A DNA stretch of 27,859 nt from Usnea hakonensis (Eukaryota > Ascomycota > Lecanoromycetes > Lecanorales > Parmeliaceae). Position numbers and translations under genes: made by a program. Position 1 is the stretch's first letter; each line of letters starts with the position of its first letter. Location: NCBI GenBank assembly GCA_013423325.1, contig BLJB01000490.1, positions 488 to 28,346 of the forward strand. The letters are read 5' to 3'. A model generated the notes under the pieces. That model ran no database searches and was not told where the DNA came from. It saw only the letters and a program-made list of their open reading frames with translations. Below are positions 1-10,202 of the stretch, piece by piece.

Positions 1-600
1 GCCAGCTGAACCCGTTGCCGTTCGTGAGGGAAGGTGTTGGTGTCCGTCACCCAATGGCAACGCAGCAGCTCCACGAAATCGACCGCATCCAAGAGAGGCT
101 TGTCGGTTTCGCTGTCGTCCAGCCTGTGTTCTTCTGCCAATGGACCGTTGATGAACTGTTCCAACGTTACTCGTGTGTGTAGGAACATCAACGTGTGTGC
201 CTTGATTTACATTGTAGATTTGCTTCAGGGTCAATGGACTGATCCGTCGACCCTTCTATTTGATGTAGAGTTGGCTCAGTTGATGCCAGTAGGTTTCAAC
301 CGAACTGATTTTCTTAATGGAGTAGTTGTTACACATCCAATGAAAAAAGTTCTTGATTCGACCCTCCATTGACCGTTTGAGTGTGTAATAGGGATCGATG
401 TCGACGGTATCGCAATACCTAGATCAAGGATCAACAACCTGAGCAAAACGACTATAAATTCCATACTAGAGATCACTCACTCTCTCCATAAACCTTCGAG
501 ACGAATGATGTGTGAGTTGGTGACATCGGCGTAAAGAGTCGTTGATCGGTGGCATTTATCAACCTTCTCGTACCGTGTATTGTAGTATTCTCGAGCTGAG
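1..600 (-). pseudogene. DUF3435/FluG-type tyrosine recombinase relic, cut by window edge
   Basis: Minus-strand translation gives the typical DUF3435 (Pfam FluG/DUF3435) N-terminal half in pieces. The segments are REYYNTRYEK and LEGLWRE (about 600-481), then a good intron (donor GTGAGT at 480, acceptor CTAG at 419, 62 bp), then YCDTVDIDPYY, then HWMCNNYSIKK..SSVETYWHQLSQLYIK (about 330-255), then a segment ending HWVTDTNTFPHERQRVQLA at the window edge. The pieces lie in different frames: one break falls in a run of seven T near 329-335 (T on the minus strand), another near 190. A TAG stop sits after QLSQLYIK where the family usually has Trp. DUF3435 proteins are tyrosine recombinases and include the captains of Starship elements; the catalytic C-terminal part would lie outside the window. 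An upstream ATG at 683 is a possible start. Family call fairly sure; a Starship origin is only inference. Confidence 0.65.
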
Positions 601-654
601 AGCTGGCTTCTCGTAGAGGCAGAGGGGTGAGACGAGTTTGCATCTTGCCGTTGA

Positions 655-2191
655 GCATGCAGTAGTGCTTTGCGACGAGCCATGGCGGGGTACGATATCC
701 ACGCCTACTTCCCAGATCGAGAACAGGGTTCGATCCTGATCACGACGCGCTCGCCGCAACTGACGTTTGCAAAGCAATTTCGGATAAAAAAACTGCAGGA
801 TGTCGGTCTGAGCCTAGCCATTCTGGCAACGCGGTCAGGCCGTAAAGTTGACGGAGGTGAGAGAAAGACTGCAGATAAGGAAAAGCGATCGCGGTGGCTA
901 ACCTTTCTACTATCCCTAAGATAAGTCAGCTGAACGACTCGCACAACGCCTTGATGGGCTGCCATTGGCACTAGCGACGGCCAGCACATACCTCAGTCAG
1001 TCGGCGGACAGCTTTGACGAGTATTTCGAACTATACGACCACAGCTGGAACGATCTCAGCCAGTATAGTAGCGGGCCGATAGACTACGAGGAGCGAACAC
1101 TATACTCAACATGGAACGTGTCATTTAAACAGGTCCAGGACCAAGACCCTGCGGCGGCCGAGCTTTTAAAGCTAATGGCATACCTGGACAATCAAGACCT
1201 CTGGTACGGGCTTTTTGATAAGGACATTAGCGATGCACCGGCATGGTGGATTGAGGTTCTGAAGAACCGGGTAAGATTCAATCGGGCGATTTCGACACTG
1301 CACAACTGCTCCCTTCTCGAGGTGAGTGCGGAACGGTATAGTCTGCATACGTGTGAGCACGACTGGACGCTGGAGTATCTTAATGCTGAATTTGACCAAG
1401 AACGATATCGGATCGCCATTCACTGTATAACGGCGAACGTAAGCAGAGAGTCGGAAGCAGACTACTGGGTGAAAAATCGGCGAGTGCTACCAAATGCGCG
1501 TCGGTTAAAGCATGATCGAATGAGGGCTCCAATTGACTGGAGTGGAATTACGCCCCGAGATCTACATATCCTTGCAGATCTGTACTGGCAAAATAATATG
1601 AATCCCGAGGCGGAGAAGATGTACCAGCGGGCACTGGAGGGAAAGGAGAAAGCATGGGGCCCTGAGCATACATCCACACTCGGCACCGTCAACAACTTGG
1701 GCAACCTCTATAAGAATCAGGGAAAGATGGCTGAGGCCGAGAAGATGTACCAGCGGGCACTGGAGGGATACGAGAAGGTATGGAGCAGTGACCACCCTTT
1801 AACGCTCCGTACCCTCAACAACTTAAAATTGCTTAACGCCGGTCGAAGTGAGCATACTAAAGTGGAAGAGATACAACCATGTGCAGATCAAAGTGATGAA
1901 GCACATGATACGAAACAGCATCTTCAACCGTCACCATTAACAGCTAGGGCCGTCTTGCATAGACTCAAAGCCGGTATGCGGCGGCGGACAAGATTACGAG
2001 TACCAGGCAAAAAGGGCGAACGCGTCAAGGGCTGGAACTCCCCTAGAGACTGCATCCTTACGACAGGCACCCATTCGGACGATTCGGAAGGAAAAGCTTG
2101 GGTCTTACATCCTTACCAACACCACCATCTCGAGCTTCAAACTGAGAAATCAAGAATTGGATCGGACAGAGATGGTGAGCAAAGGAAGTAG
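655..2191 (+). CDS. 5'-truncated NLR: NB-ARC C-terminal part, winged-helix-like region, TPR repeats
   Basis: Two exons, 655-856 and 921-2191, joined by a 64-bp intron (857-920: donor GTGAGA, GCTAAC branch region, acceptor CTAAG). Joining them in phase makes a continuous NB-ARC tail. YFPDREQGSILITTRS is the sensor-1 (RNBS-B-like) strand, followed by LAILATRSGRK, and after the intron RLDGLPLALATASTYL is the GLPLA motif. A winged-helix-like stretch with LLKLMAYLDN follows, then two kinesin-light-chain-type 42-residue TPRs (AEAEKMYQRALEGYEKVW, about 1565-1830) and a low-complexity tail. The P-loop (GxGGxGKT) and N-terminal effector domain are absent: no NB-ARC coding is visible in 1-650, where a DUF3435 relic lies on the other strand. 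In fungi such STAND proteins act in non-self recognition and cell death. This copy is probably inactive as a nucleotide switch. About 490 codons remain. Confidence 0.75.
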
Positions 2192-3167
2192 CTCCTATGC
2201 CGCGAAGAGGTTCAATCGCGAGGCACTGGGTCTGCGAGAGGTTCGAGTATGGAAAGAGATCAAGAAGCATAAAACAGAACATGTGGGTATCAGGATCCCT
2301 GAGCCTCTACTACCAGATACTAATGGTGTTCAAAAGCCAAACATAGTTCACCTGGAAGAATTCTTTGAGGATGACCACGGCCTGGTCGTGATAATGGAAA
2401 TGTTACCTAACGGCAACTTCCAAGACATCTATTGCCCAAAGGGAGATATCGTTCCCCATGACATTGTCGTTTGTGTTATGCGCCAACTGTTGAGTGCACT
2501 GGAATATCTACACAAATTGAACATCGTGCACACGGCAGTCCGATTGGATCAATTGCTGGTCTCGTCGAAACAACCAATCTGCGTTAAGCTGACGGGATTC
2601 GAATGCTCCCACTTCGACGACCAGTCTGTGATACCTACCATGTCAGTTTGTCCAGCTCCTGAATGCTGGGAGGGAAGATACAGGAACTCGGTGGCTCCTC
2701 ACATTTGGGAAAACGTGTTGAAGAGTAGAGGTTATCTTGGGGAACGTTCCAGACCTTTATGTGGTAGTCCCATAGATATCTGGGACGCTGGTGTTGTATG
2801 CTCTCAGCTCACTCTAGGAAAGAGTCCATGCTATCTCGATAGCGGGAAACAAGAGGATGAACAAGCAGCCGACTATGTTGATCTCCTGCTCACAGCCCGA
2901 TTAGAGAGCTCTACAGAAAGGTCTGAGAGATGGGCGCAAAAGCTGGGGTTGACATTGTCGATGATTCATCCACTATTACTGAAGTTCTTACAGAAGCTAC
3001 TTGACCCGGAGTCAAAACCAAGGGCTGCAGCCGAAGACTGTCTTCGAGATGCATGGCTCACGCAACACGCTCGAAATACAGCGGATAACGCCAAGGAGCC
3101 TCACGTGCGGACTGCTCATGTGCAGGAGTCTGCTCGTAAGCGACGGAAGTTGGATACTGCAAGCTGA
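1941..3167 (+). CDS. Protein kinase-like protein lacking catalytic Asp residues (pseudokinase)
   Basis: The frame is open from 1941 and its first ATG is at 2172 (331 aa from there). It overlaps the NLR 3' end by up to 250 bp in a different frame. Kinase landmarks appear in order: a weak glycine-loop region (VSKGSSSYAAKRF, with the VAIK-type Lys kept), NIVHLEEFFED and an EML hinge, LEYLHKLNIVHTAVRLDQLLV where the HRD motif has become HTA, VKLTGFECS where DFG has become GFE, CPAPECW (the APE motif) and PIDIWDAGVV (subdomain IX). Both catalytic and metal-binding Asp are replaced, while the ORF is uninterrupted over the whole fold, so a stable pseudokinase is likelier than random decay. It ends with a basic KRRKL tail that could be a nuclear signal. 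A start inside the NLR ORF or a frameshifted NLR-kinase fusion are both possible. Confidence 0.7.
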   Translation, partial: QLGPSCIDSKPVCGGGQDYEYQAKRANASRAGTPLETASLRQAPIRTIRKEKLGSYILTNTTISSFKLRNQELDRTEMVSKGSSSYAAKRFNREALGLREVRVWKEIKKHKTEHVGIRIPEPLLPDTNGVQKPNIVHLEEFFEDDHGLVVIMEMLPNGNFQDIYCPKGDIVPHDIVVCVMRQLLSALEYLHKLNIVHTAVRLDQLLVSSKQPICVKLTGFECSHFDDQSVIPTMSVCPAPECWEGRYRNSVAPHIWENVLKSRGYLGERSRPLCGSPIDIWDAGVVCSQLTLGKSPCYLDSGKQEDEQAADYVDLLLTARLESSTERSERWAQKLGLTLSMIHPLLLKFLQKLLDPESKPRAAAEDCLRDAWLTQHARNTADNAKEPHVRTAHVQESARKRRKLDTAS

Positions 3168-5226
3168 GCGTAGCCTGCAATGGAACGGTGTGCGGGCACC
3201 TCGTACGGCTTCAAACTGTCCACATGCAGGCAGGGAAGTCTACTGTGGCCGGTTTGCGATCACGGGGCGCTTGTTTGCCAGCTTGTCTGTTAGATAATTT
3301 CAGATTATCTCCACCCACGCTTTGCCTTATGTCTCAAAACCTTGCAACAATTTCCCTGCGTTGCTGGATGTGCTTTCAGCAAAGGTACCAGCCGATGTTA
3401 GCAGCCAATTCGCTTGCCCTGCTGGCTGAGCCGTCCATTCTGATGCCGAAGTAGGGTGACATTGGCAGACCATTGCCGATCCCAGTTCGTTCGGCGGATC
3501 CCTAGCTTGGCTTCCATTCCGCTTCGCTATTTATTCTTTGGCGCTCATGTGGTCGTAGGCTGGGTGGGGAAGTCCATGGAGCGTCCGGTCCAATTGCTAT
3601 ACGCCCCACTTCAAGATGTGGGTGATCAAGAGCATCGAGCACAGTCTCCTGCCACGAGGTCTGACGGGAAAGACCCAATCAAATGCTAGATAACATCAAA
3701 TTACCCTCAGCTAGACCACTAACCCACCCAAATCACTTTTCCATCAATGAAAGCCCACTGCCCATACGAGAGTGGATAGAACCACAGCCTTCCGGAGTGA
3801 CTGGCATGTAGACCAGGTCAATGATCTTCGTTCTGGAGAAGTTGGACCAGTGGTTTGGTATGAATTGTGGGCTCGATGAAAGTGACGTATCAAAGGTGGG
3901 GAACGTGACCCTACCTTGTTTTGCTATTGATACCAATCTCTGTATTAAATATCATCACGTCCACCGTACCCTGATAGGCGGCTTCTACTTGTTTACCCGC
4001 AGGGGTTACGTGTGCATTTTCTTAATTCTAGGGAACGATGGTGATTATGCATCAAACCTGTTACAGAAAATTATTGGGTTCGGCACATGAACGGATGGTC
4101 GGACGAATATATTAGAGCATAGCGTTTGATTATGCATGGCTTCGAAAGGATGCGAGCTGTTTCTCGGAGCCTTAATAAAAGTGTCTTTGATCTGCTGCAT
4201 CAAGACGGAAAGAGATTGTGCAAGAACCCGAACCCCCGACACATGCCGGACGATCGCCGTTTGTCACATTAGCAACAGCGAACCAGTAAATCTCATGTGG
4301 TCGAACAGAATTAGAGAGGGTCAAGGCCAGAAGAATGGCCAAGGGCGGTGATGCAAGCGCTAAGCCCCGCCCACAGTCCCTACGGTGCCACTAATGCACA
4401 GAATCAGATTAGGAGCCAGGCAGCGCTAGAGTCTAGAGGTTCACACTCTATTAGGGTCGATACAGTATTGCATTCCCCAGCACTATTTTCTGCAATGCTG
4501 TCGGTTGACAACTCTAGTTAAAGAGATATATCGATCATCGCTGACTCAAGCTCAGAAAGCGCCGTACCCTTGGCCAGGAGCCGGTGAGAAAATCCCATGT
4601 CAATCCGACGACGCACGACAGTGGAACAGTAGGTCCAAACGTTGACGAAAGGTTCCTGGCCCCTGCAGTGTGGTTTGGGTTGCTGGGTAGATCTCTGCTG
4701 AATGTAGCGCATGCAGCGACATGTGCCTATCGGAAGCGCCCCAAACTATAAGATGAGGCGATACAGCACATCTAGCATGCATCCGGCAGAGCTCCAGCAT
4801 CATCCTACCCTACTATATATTTCCCTGGATGCGACGTATCGTTCTCTGCTACCTACGACCCGCTTCTTGGTGTTAGAATGGAAACTAGCTCGCTTTGTGC
4901 TACCACGCCTTTGCATTGGAGCCTGTATTTCTATGGTGGGGCCTCAGCAGCAAGCCCAAAATTTGGATTGTCGATCCTGTGGAGCTTACATTTTGCTTCC
5001 ACGACCTCGTATACCCGACACACGTGTGGGAATATTCCGATTAATGAGAAAGAAGTAATTCGTTAATCCTTTTTCAAGCCCTCGGTTTCGCAAAAGATAT
5101 ATATATGTATTTAATCTTGCTACCTCTAGTAATAACGGTTACTTCAGACTCGACTTGGACCAGCTGAAGCACGCTTGAAGAGTAGAAACTTGCAAGTACC
5201 GTCCCTGCTGTGCTACTTATCCTACT
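3168..5226. other. Intergenic region with one SDR relic
   Basis: About 2 kb without a recognisable intact gene. Several open frames of 60-115 codons occur on both strands but none matches a family I know or has convincing splice structure. The only identifiable content is the 98-bp dehydrogenase relic at 3495-3592. The segment before 5226 holds the 3' flank of the MFS gene. Confidence 0.6.
3495..3592 (-). pseudogene. Short-chain dehydrogenase fragment, copy 1 of a duplicated relic
   Basis: 98 bp, about 95% identical by eye to 23846-23943 and in the same orientation. Read on the minus strand it matches the C-terminal part of fungal SDRs: AYDHMSAKE, a stop (TAA), IAKRNGSQARDP. The larger copy (23699-24410) identifies it. 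The stop sits at the same codon in both copies (TAA here, TGA there). Confidence 0.7.
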
Positions 5227-7059
5227 CTATGCGACTGGAGAATCGAGTCTTCGAATACGCTCACCCTTTCTCACTAGCACCAGTCCAACACCGATAAATG
5301 GTACAGCTAATCCCGCTAACAACGTATATGCCCATCCATATCCCAGTCGCTTATATAGCGGGTCCGCTCCGAGAGGCACAATAGCCGCAATAGCACTGCG
5401 AACAATCGACATGGCGCCAGTTGCACTTGCTGCATGCAAGGTATACACATCGACGACGTATATTTGCACGGGAATATACGAGTACATAGCCGCGAATGCG
5501 ACGAGCCCGCTTCCAACAACCGGCGCGAGCCACATCGTCTGTTGCTCCAGCGTCCAGCCGTATAGCAATAGACACGCGGGCAAGAGCAGCGTTCCAAGTA
5601 TGAGGGGCGAGAGGCAATCTTCGGGCTTCGCTATGCCTTCGGGACGTCGACGGGCTTTACGCGTAGCGTAGTTGTCCGAGAAGAGGCCAAGCGTAACCTC
5701 ACTAACCAGAAAACCCACCATCATACCCAAGTAAGCAAGGCCGCTTATGCCAGGAGAGAAATGGTATACCGTCTCGAACGTGGTGCCAAGGGTAGAGAGG
5801 AGAATTAACACGTATGAGTTTATGATTGAGTTGGACAGTGTGAGGAGCGGGATTAGTCGGGTTCCGAACATGAATCGGAGCGGTCGAGTGCATGTAGTGA
5901 GGAAGACCTGTGACGCAACCCTTTTCTCTTGCGAAGAGCTGGCGAAGGCGCCAGAGAGATGCGACTGGTGACGTGATTGCTGATGAGCCAGAAGAACCGG
6001 AGGAAAAGTTTCTTTCATTATGGGCATGAATCCTATCATGAGTGCTCCGAGCTGCACAGTGGTAAGCTTCGATGTCCCAAAGAGTGACGGCATGAATGAG
6101 ACAATTGTAGCATGGGTGGACAGTGCACCAGTACCAGGGTAAAACGCAGCGTCACGGCATGAGTGACTATCTTGATGCCTCGAACACGGTCTAGGGAAAT
6201 CGAGGGTCGACTTACACAGGCAATTGAGATCCAAAATATCCATCTCCAGCCGATATTCTCTGCAATGTAGCCGCCAAAAATCGGACCTAACCAGTATCAT
6301 TAGCCATCTCATCCCACCACGACTGTAGCAACCATGTACCTAGCGTGGGACCCTATTGCTTTTAATCAGACTTCGCATAGTAAACACCGGTCTAGCCCCA
6401 TGATCTACTCACCAGCGTTGGACCGCTCGTCATGAGGCTCATAGCAAGACCGCGCCTTTGCGGCGGTATGACATCCGCAATCACCGCCGCCCCACAAACC
6501 ATAAAAGTGATGCCGGCGAATCCCATCAATGCCCGAAAGAGGATGAAAACGACAATGTTGGTACTACTACCGCACACGGCCAGCGCTACAAGATAGACGA
6601 TAAAGGTTAGATATAGGACTGGGACTCGGCCGTACAGCTCGCTGGCAGGCGCGGTCAACAGCGGGCCAAAACAATAGCCTATGACGTAAACCGAAATCGT
6701 GAAAGAGGCGACAGATTCGTTGCTGGTTCCGAAATCTGCCATAATGTATGACAAAGCCGGTTCGAAGGCGGTTGAGCAGATGGCCCTACATCACTTTAGC
6801 ACTATGTCCCAAGGCGAGAATACGACGGCAGAGGAACGTACGTCACCGTAACTGTAGCCCATAGAAGAGTCATAATGCTCCATTTTCGGGTCGATGACCA
6901 GTTGACCGGATTCTTGGGATCGATTGACCATTCTGGCGATGGTTGCAATTCATGTTCAGCATCCTGCTTTTCTTCCGAGTCATTTGCTAGTGATACGGTA
7001 TCATTTGCACAGTGACCTCCGATGCAATCTTGAGAGTGGTCCGAGGTCTGAGCAGCCAT
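5227..7059 (-). CDS. MFS transporter (DHA1-like, 12 TM), with a suspect splice junction
   Basis: Four exons on the minus strand: 7059-6842, 6785-6413, 6286-6216 and 6051-5227, about 495 aa. A hydrophilic N-terminus leads into DPKNPVNWS, the entry motif of fungal DHA1 drug/metabolite antiporters. Intron 1 (6841-6786) joins ATVTVT to AICSTAFEPALSYIM. Exon 2 carries motif A (GPLLTAPASELYGR) and the RALMGFAG helix. Exon 3 carries GPIFGGYIAENIGWRWIFWI (motif C region and GWRW loop). Exon 4 has the cytoplasmic loop KETFPPVLL and the last six helices. Introns 1 and 3 splice in phase. The intron 2 junction (GTGAGT at 6412, TTAG at 6287) is one base out of phase, and a weaker donor GTCCAA at 6423 would restore phase with loss of three residues. 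Likely exports a metabolite or drug at the plasma membrane; substrate not predictable. Confidence 0.8.
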
Positions 7060-8333
7060 ACGGACGGTCGAAAATGGTCACCTTGCTTTATAGAGAGAAA
7101 AAATCTCGGAGCATAATCGTCTTACTGAGATCAGAAGCTTTACAGGTGGTGCACATGGCTGAAGGAGGATGTTTGAGACGATGCAATGGGCCAGTGCGAT
7201 GGATTACGATAGAGCAAGAGGTGGCTATTAGGAAGAAGGCTCCCAAGTGACAGAAAAGCCCGCACACCCAACTTGCCAACGAAAGATCTTGTCAAGAATG
7301 TTTCGCTCCGTGATGGAGAGAGCGATAAGGAGAAAACAGCGGAAGTAGTAACCTTTACCGCAGCTATTTAATTTGTGAAGGTGGTATTGATAGAATTATT
7401 TCAAATACTGAAGTGGGAGGATTGCTTGTGTGTGCAGGCTTTTCTGTCACCCGCGAGGATGGATTCGGGGCGTGGGAATAATGCAGAGCAAAAACGGTGG
7501 CACGGCGGCAATTAGCAAGGGTGATCGAGGCGATGATAGGTTCGCATACAGGTACGGATAGCTATAATGACATATTAAGGCGAGATGATCATCGCCATTC
7601 CTGGGTTTCGAAGTTCTCGTCAAAATCTGCAATGAAGCGGACAGGATTTTGTTTGGCAGGATCTTTGTCCCGTAACAAGGTTGTTAAAGCCGTCACTTTA
7701 ACCTAATGCTTCTATGCGTTCCGTGCTTGCATACTCCGGATTTAAGATACTTGGTAAAAGGTCTGCGAGCGAGCAGTCGGCATCGCATCAAAGGTGTGAT
7801 TCGATCGGCGTTTAAATAGACCGCTAGAGTTGCGCATCCCACTCCTCGCCGCTATCTCAGTGACAAATCATTTGCTATGGCACATATTGCTCTGACCAGT
7901 AAAAGTCGAGGGACGTAGGGACTATTCTAATGCAGATCACAATTGTAGTATTTTGACAATCCTGCAGAAAACGGATCCGACGGCTTCAACGGATAAGGAT
8001 ATGAGAAGTATTCTTCGATATGAGGCAAAGTCGCGGACACAGCCCCATCTGAGTGGGTGTACAACATACATGTGTCGAAAAGGGTTTGGTAGTTGTACTC
8101 GTGTAAGTTTTCTACTGGTGTGTGAACCGTACCTGCCCCGCGCAGGCCACCCGCTCCCTCAATAATCCCAGCGTCTCAAGCCCCCAAAGCTAACTCTCAT
8201 GATTGCACCATAATCATGGTGGTCTTGACGCGCATGCTTTACACAGATACAGAAAAATTTAAACCATGTGTAGAATCACTCTAAGCCTTATTTCCGGTTG
8301 CTTGATAGCCACCTCCAGCAGACCGGCCGTCAC
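7060..8333. other. Intergenic region, no gene recognised
   Basis: About 1.27 kb between the MFS start and the UstYa stop. Short open frames exist but none has family motifs or plausible introns. It should contain the MFS promoter and the UstYa 3' untranslated region. Confidence 0.55.
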
Positions 8334-9336
8334 CTAGTCTGCGTATATGTTATCAAGGTTCTCACCGTGTTCCTTGACGATATCCAAGGGGTCGTAAGTT
8401 CGATTCTTCATGAATGCCTCCACAAGGCCCCAATCAACACACTCCCGCGTAACGTCTGGACGCACGCTCAAGTCATGCCAAGGCCTATCCGACCAGTAGA
8501 AGCGGTTCGGCGTCAAATCGGGATGGCACATCATAGATGTTCGAAGAGCCTCAAGGCAGTGGCCTATATTGCGTCAGCAACCAAGTTCCAAGCAGAATCG
8601 TTCGGCGATATTGCCTGTATGCTCTAGATCGTGCTTTCGTTGCTCCGCCGTCATGTTAGGATAGTAATGGTCTGCCTGTATTGTTTGGCGAATGCGTCGC
8701 TATTGAGAAGGGTCAATCGCCGACCTTGCTGAATGTACAGGTTGAAAGATCTTACCAAACAATGAAGATTGTGGTAGAGTCCCATTATAAAGAGGTAGTT
8801 TCCATTCTTAAGTACAACAGTATTCGTTTCATCAAAATGTTCCGCCTCTTCCGGGAGGATCTGGAGACCGTGTGCTAGTAGAAGTCAGTTTAATTGGACC
8901 ATCAATCTCCCCTGGGCCTTCTTCACTTACGGTGGATTAGTTTGTTCCACGCCATTTCAGAGTCATTAATAGGAGGCCCGAAAAATAAAGGGTTGGACCA
9001 GGAGTCCGGAGGCGGATGGTCGATGATATACTTGATGGCAGGTTCCAAAGGTGCTTAAAATCTAATCAGTGAAAGAGTCAAGCTCAATGGCCATCCTTTG
9101 AACATACAGTATAGCGTTGGTCGAGAATTTCCGTTCCACAGCTCGTGACGGGACATGAAACCTGCCATGGGGGAGAAAATCACGGCAAGAAGGACCAGCA
9201 GGGCCACAAAGCCGTGCGTCATTATGGCTGACGCCCAAGACCGTAGGCGAGAGTCTTTCTTTGACCGGCGGGCATACATCAAGCTGCCAAGCTTCTCGTC
9301 GTCCTCGATGAGAAGAGCCTGTGCTTCGACCTCCAT
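8334..9336 (-). CDS. UstYa-family protein (DUF3328), likely oxidative peptide cyclase
   Basis: Five exons on the minus strand: 9336-9108, 9053-8931, 8874-8756, 8699-8615 and 8563-8334, 261 aa, all phases consistent. The N-terminus (MEVEAQALLIEDDEKL) precedes a single membrane helix (FVALLVLLAVIF), as in UstYa proteins. Then come LYSPLEPAIKY, WNKLIHPHGLQI and the first HxxHC motif in YHNLHCL, followed by HYYPNM and the second HxxHC in EHTGHCLEALR, then SMMCHPDLTP and FYW. Both metal-binding motifs are intact. UstYa/UstYb homologues carry out oxidative macrocyclisation in dikaritin RiPP pathways (ustiloxin, asperipin, phomopsin); related members occur in other clusters. Introns 1-3 are ordinary; intron 4 (8614-8564) begins GC rather than GT but has a clear CTGAC branch and TAG end. 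The start was chosen at the first ATG (9336). It is divergent from the secreted peptide gene at 9923. Family call strong, substrate unknown. Confidence 0.9.
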
Positions 9337-9922
9337 AGTAGACTTAGGCGCAGGGTGCAAAGCCTCCGACCACTGTGCAGTAGTTGCAAAGAGGAATACT
9401 CAAAAGCTGTTTGTCTGGTGTGTAGGGATGACAGCATCCGATTTTGATCATGGAAGGAATGCAAGACGTGGAAGATCCTTTATAGAACTAGAGCTGACAA
9501 ACCTGGGAGAAATTCACTACCATAATAGCAATCAGGATCATCCATTCGCGAACTACTCCTCAGTGGAGCATTGACCACCTTCCCCATTAGATAGCGGTTT
9601 GCCTCGCCTGGATGCAAGAAAATTATGCCATCTGCGGCCCTGTACATACTCACACTGCAGTCATCAACAAAACCTTCTGCGTGCATAAGCTGTGACCGAT
9701 AGGGCAAGAACGATCCGATAGGCCAGGATATATGACCCTTGGGAGCGACGTTGCATTCAAGTCACGTGGAAGCCGAGGTGGCATATAAGTATCTCCGGTG
9801 CCCTTCTTTGACACAATACAACAATCGAAAGCAGCATTCTCCGGTCGTCTCAAGCCATCTTCCGAATCCATATTCCAAAGCCATCTTCTGAAAAAGAAAT
9901 CCTTTTCGTGTCACCACCCGCC
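9337..9922. promoter_or_regulatory. Bidirectional promoter region between UstYa gene and secreted-peptide gene
   Basis: 586 bp between two divergent starts. On the plus side a TATA-like box (GCATATAAG, TATAA at 9784-9788) lies about 135 bp before the ATG at 9923. It is followed by a CA-rich, ATG-free leader and a good start context (CCGCCATG). Minus-strand open frames here (9480-9871) show no family features and are treated as chance. Confidence 0.5.
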
Positions 9923-10202
9923 ATGCGTCCTCAGCTACTACTACTCGCGCTAGTGTATATCGCTACAGCCTTTGCTGTTCCTGTTGCGAAAGGTGTGTCC
10001 ATATATGTGATGATGCTCCTTTGGAGATGCTGACTGAGGATAGAGGATACAGAAGAAGTGTCTGTCGGGGCAGAGGCAGAACGCGCTATTTTTTGAAGGG
10101 CTGGCAAATGGTGATAGTGGGGAGGGAGATTTTCTAGAGACTTTCCTACGAGTTGGTCATGGTCACAAGCATAGTTGTCATTCAGGACAGGCGAAGATTT
10201 GA
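9923..10202 (+). CDS. Small secreted peptide, candidate RiPP precursor or effector
   Basis: The ATG at 9923 is followed by a textbook signal peptide: MRPQLLLLALVYIATAFA, then VPVAK. The exon meets a short intron with two overlapping donors (GTGTGT at 9993, GTGTCC at 9995), a CTGAC branch at 10030-10034 and acceptors at 10043 and 10052. Donor 9993 gives an acidic tail (EDTEEVSVGAEAERAIF) that stops at 10096. Donor 9995 gives a longer frame open to 10202, with LFFEGLANGDSGEG and a His/Cys-rich end (VGHGHKHSCHSG). A run of six T at 10089-10094 separates the two frames, so a one-base change could connect them. No other homology is recognised. The neighbouring divergent UstYa gene makes a RiPP precursor conceivable, but no repeated core bracketed by KR sites is visible. 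Coordinates cover the longest option. Confidence 0.55.

Noticed and set aside
34..372. 112-codon plus-strand frame at the left edge
   Set aside because: Shadow of the DUF3435 relic; the minus strand gives recognisable family sequence over the same bases.
5210..5671. 153-codon plus-strand open frame
   Set aside because: Antisense of MFS exon 4, which has clear transmembrane and family motifs.
9480..9871. Two overlapping minus-strand open frames (75 and 73 codons) between the UstYa gene and the secreted-peptide gene
   Set aside because: No family motifs, no splice structure, and they overlap the TATA box and leader of the plus-strand gene.
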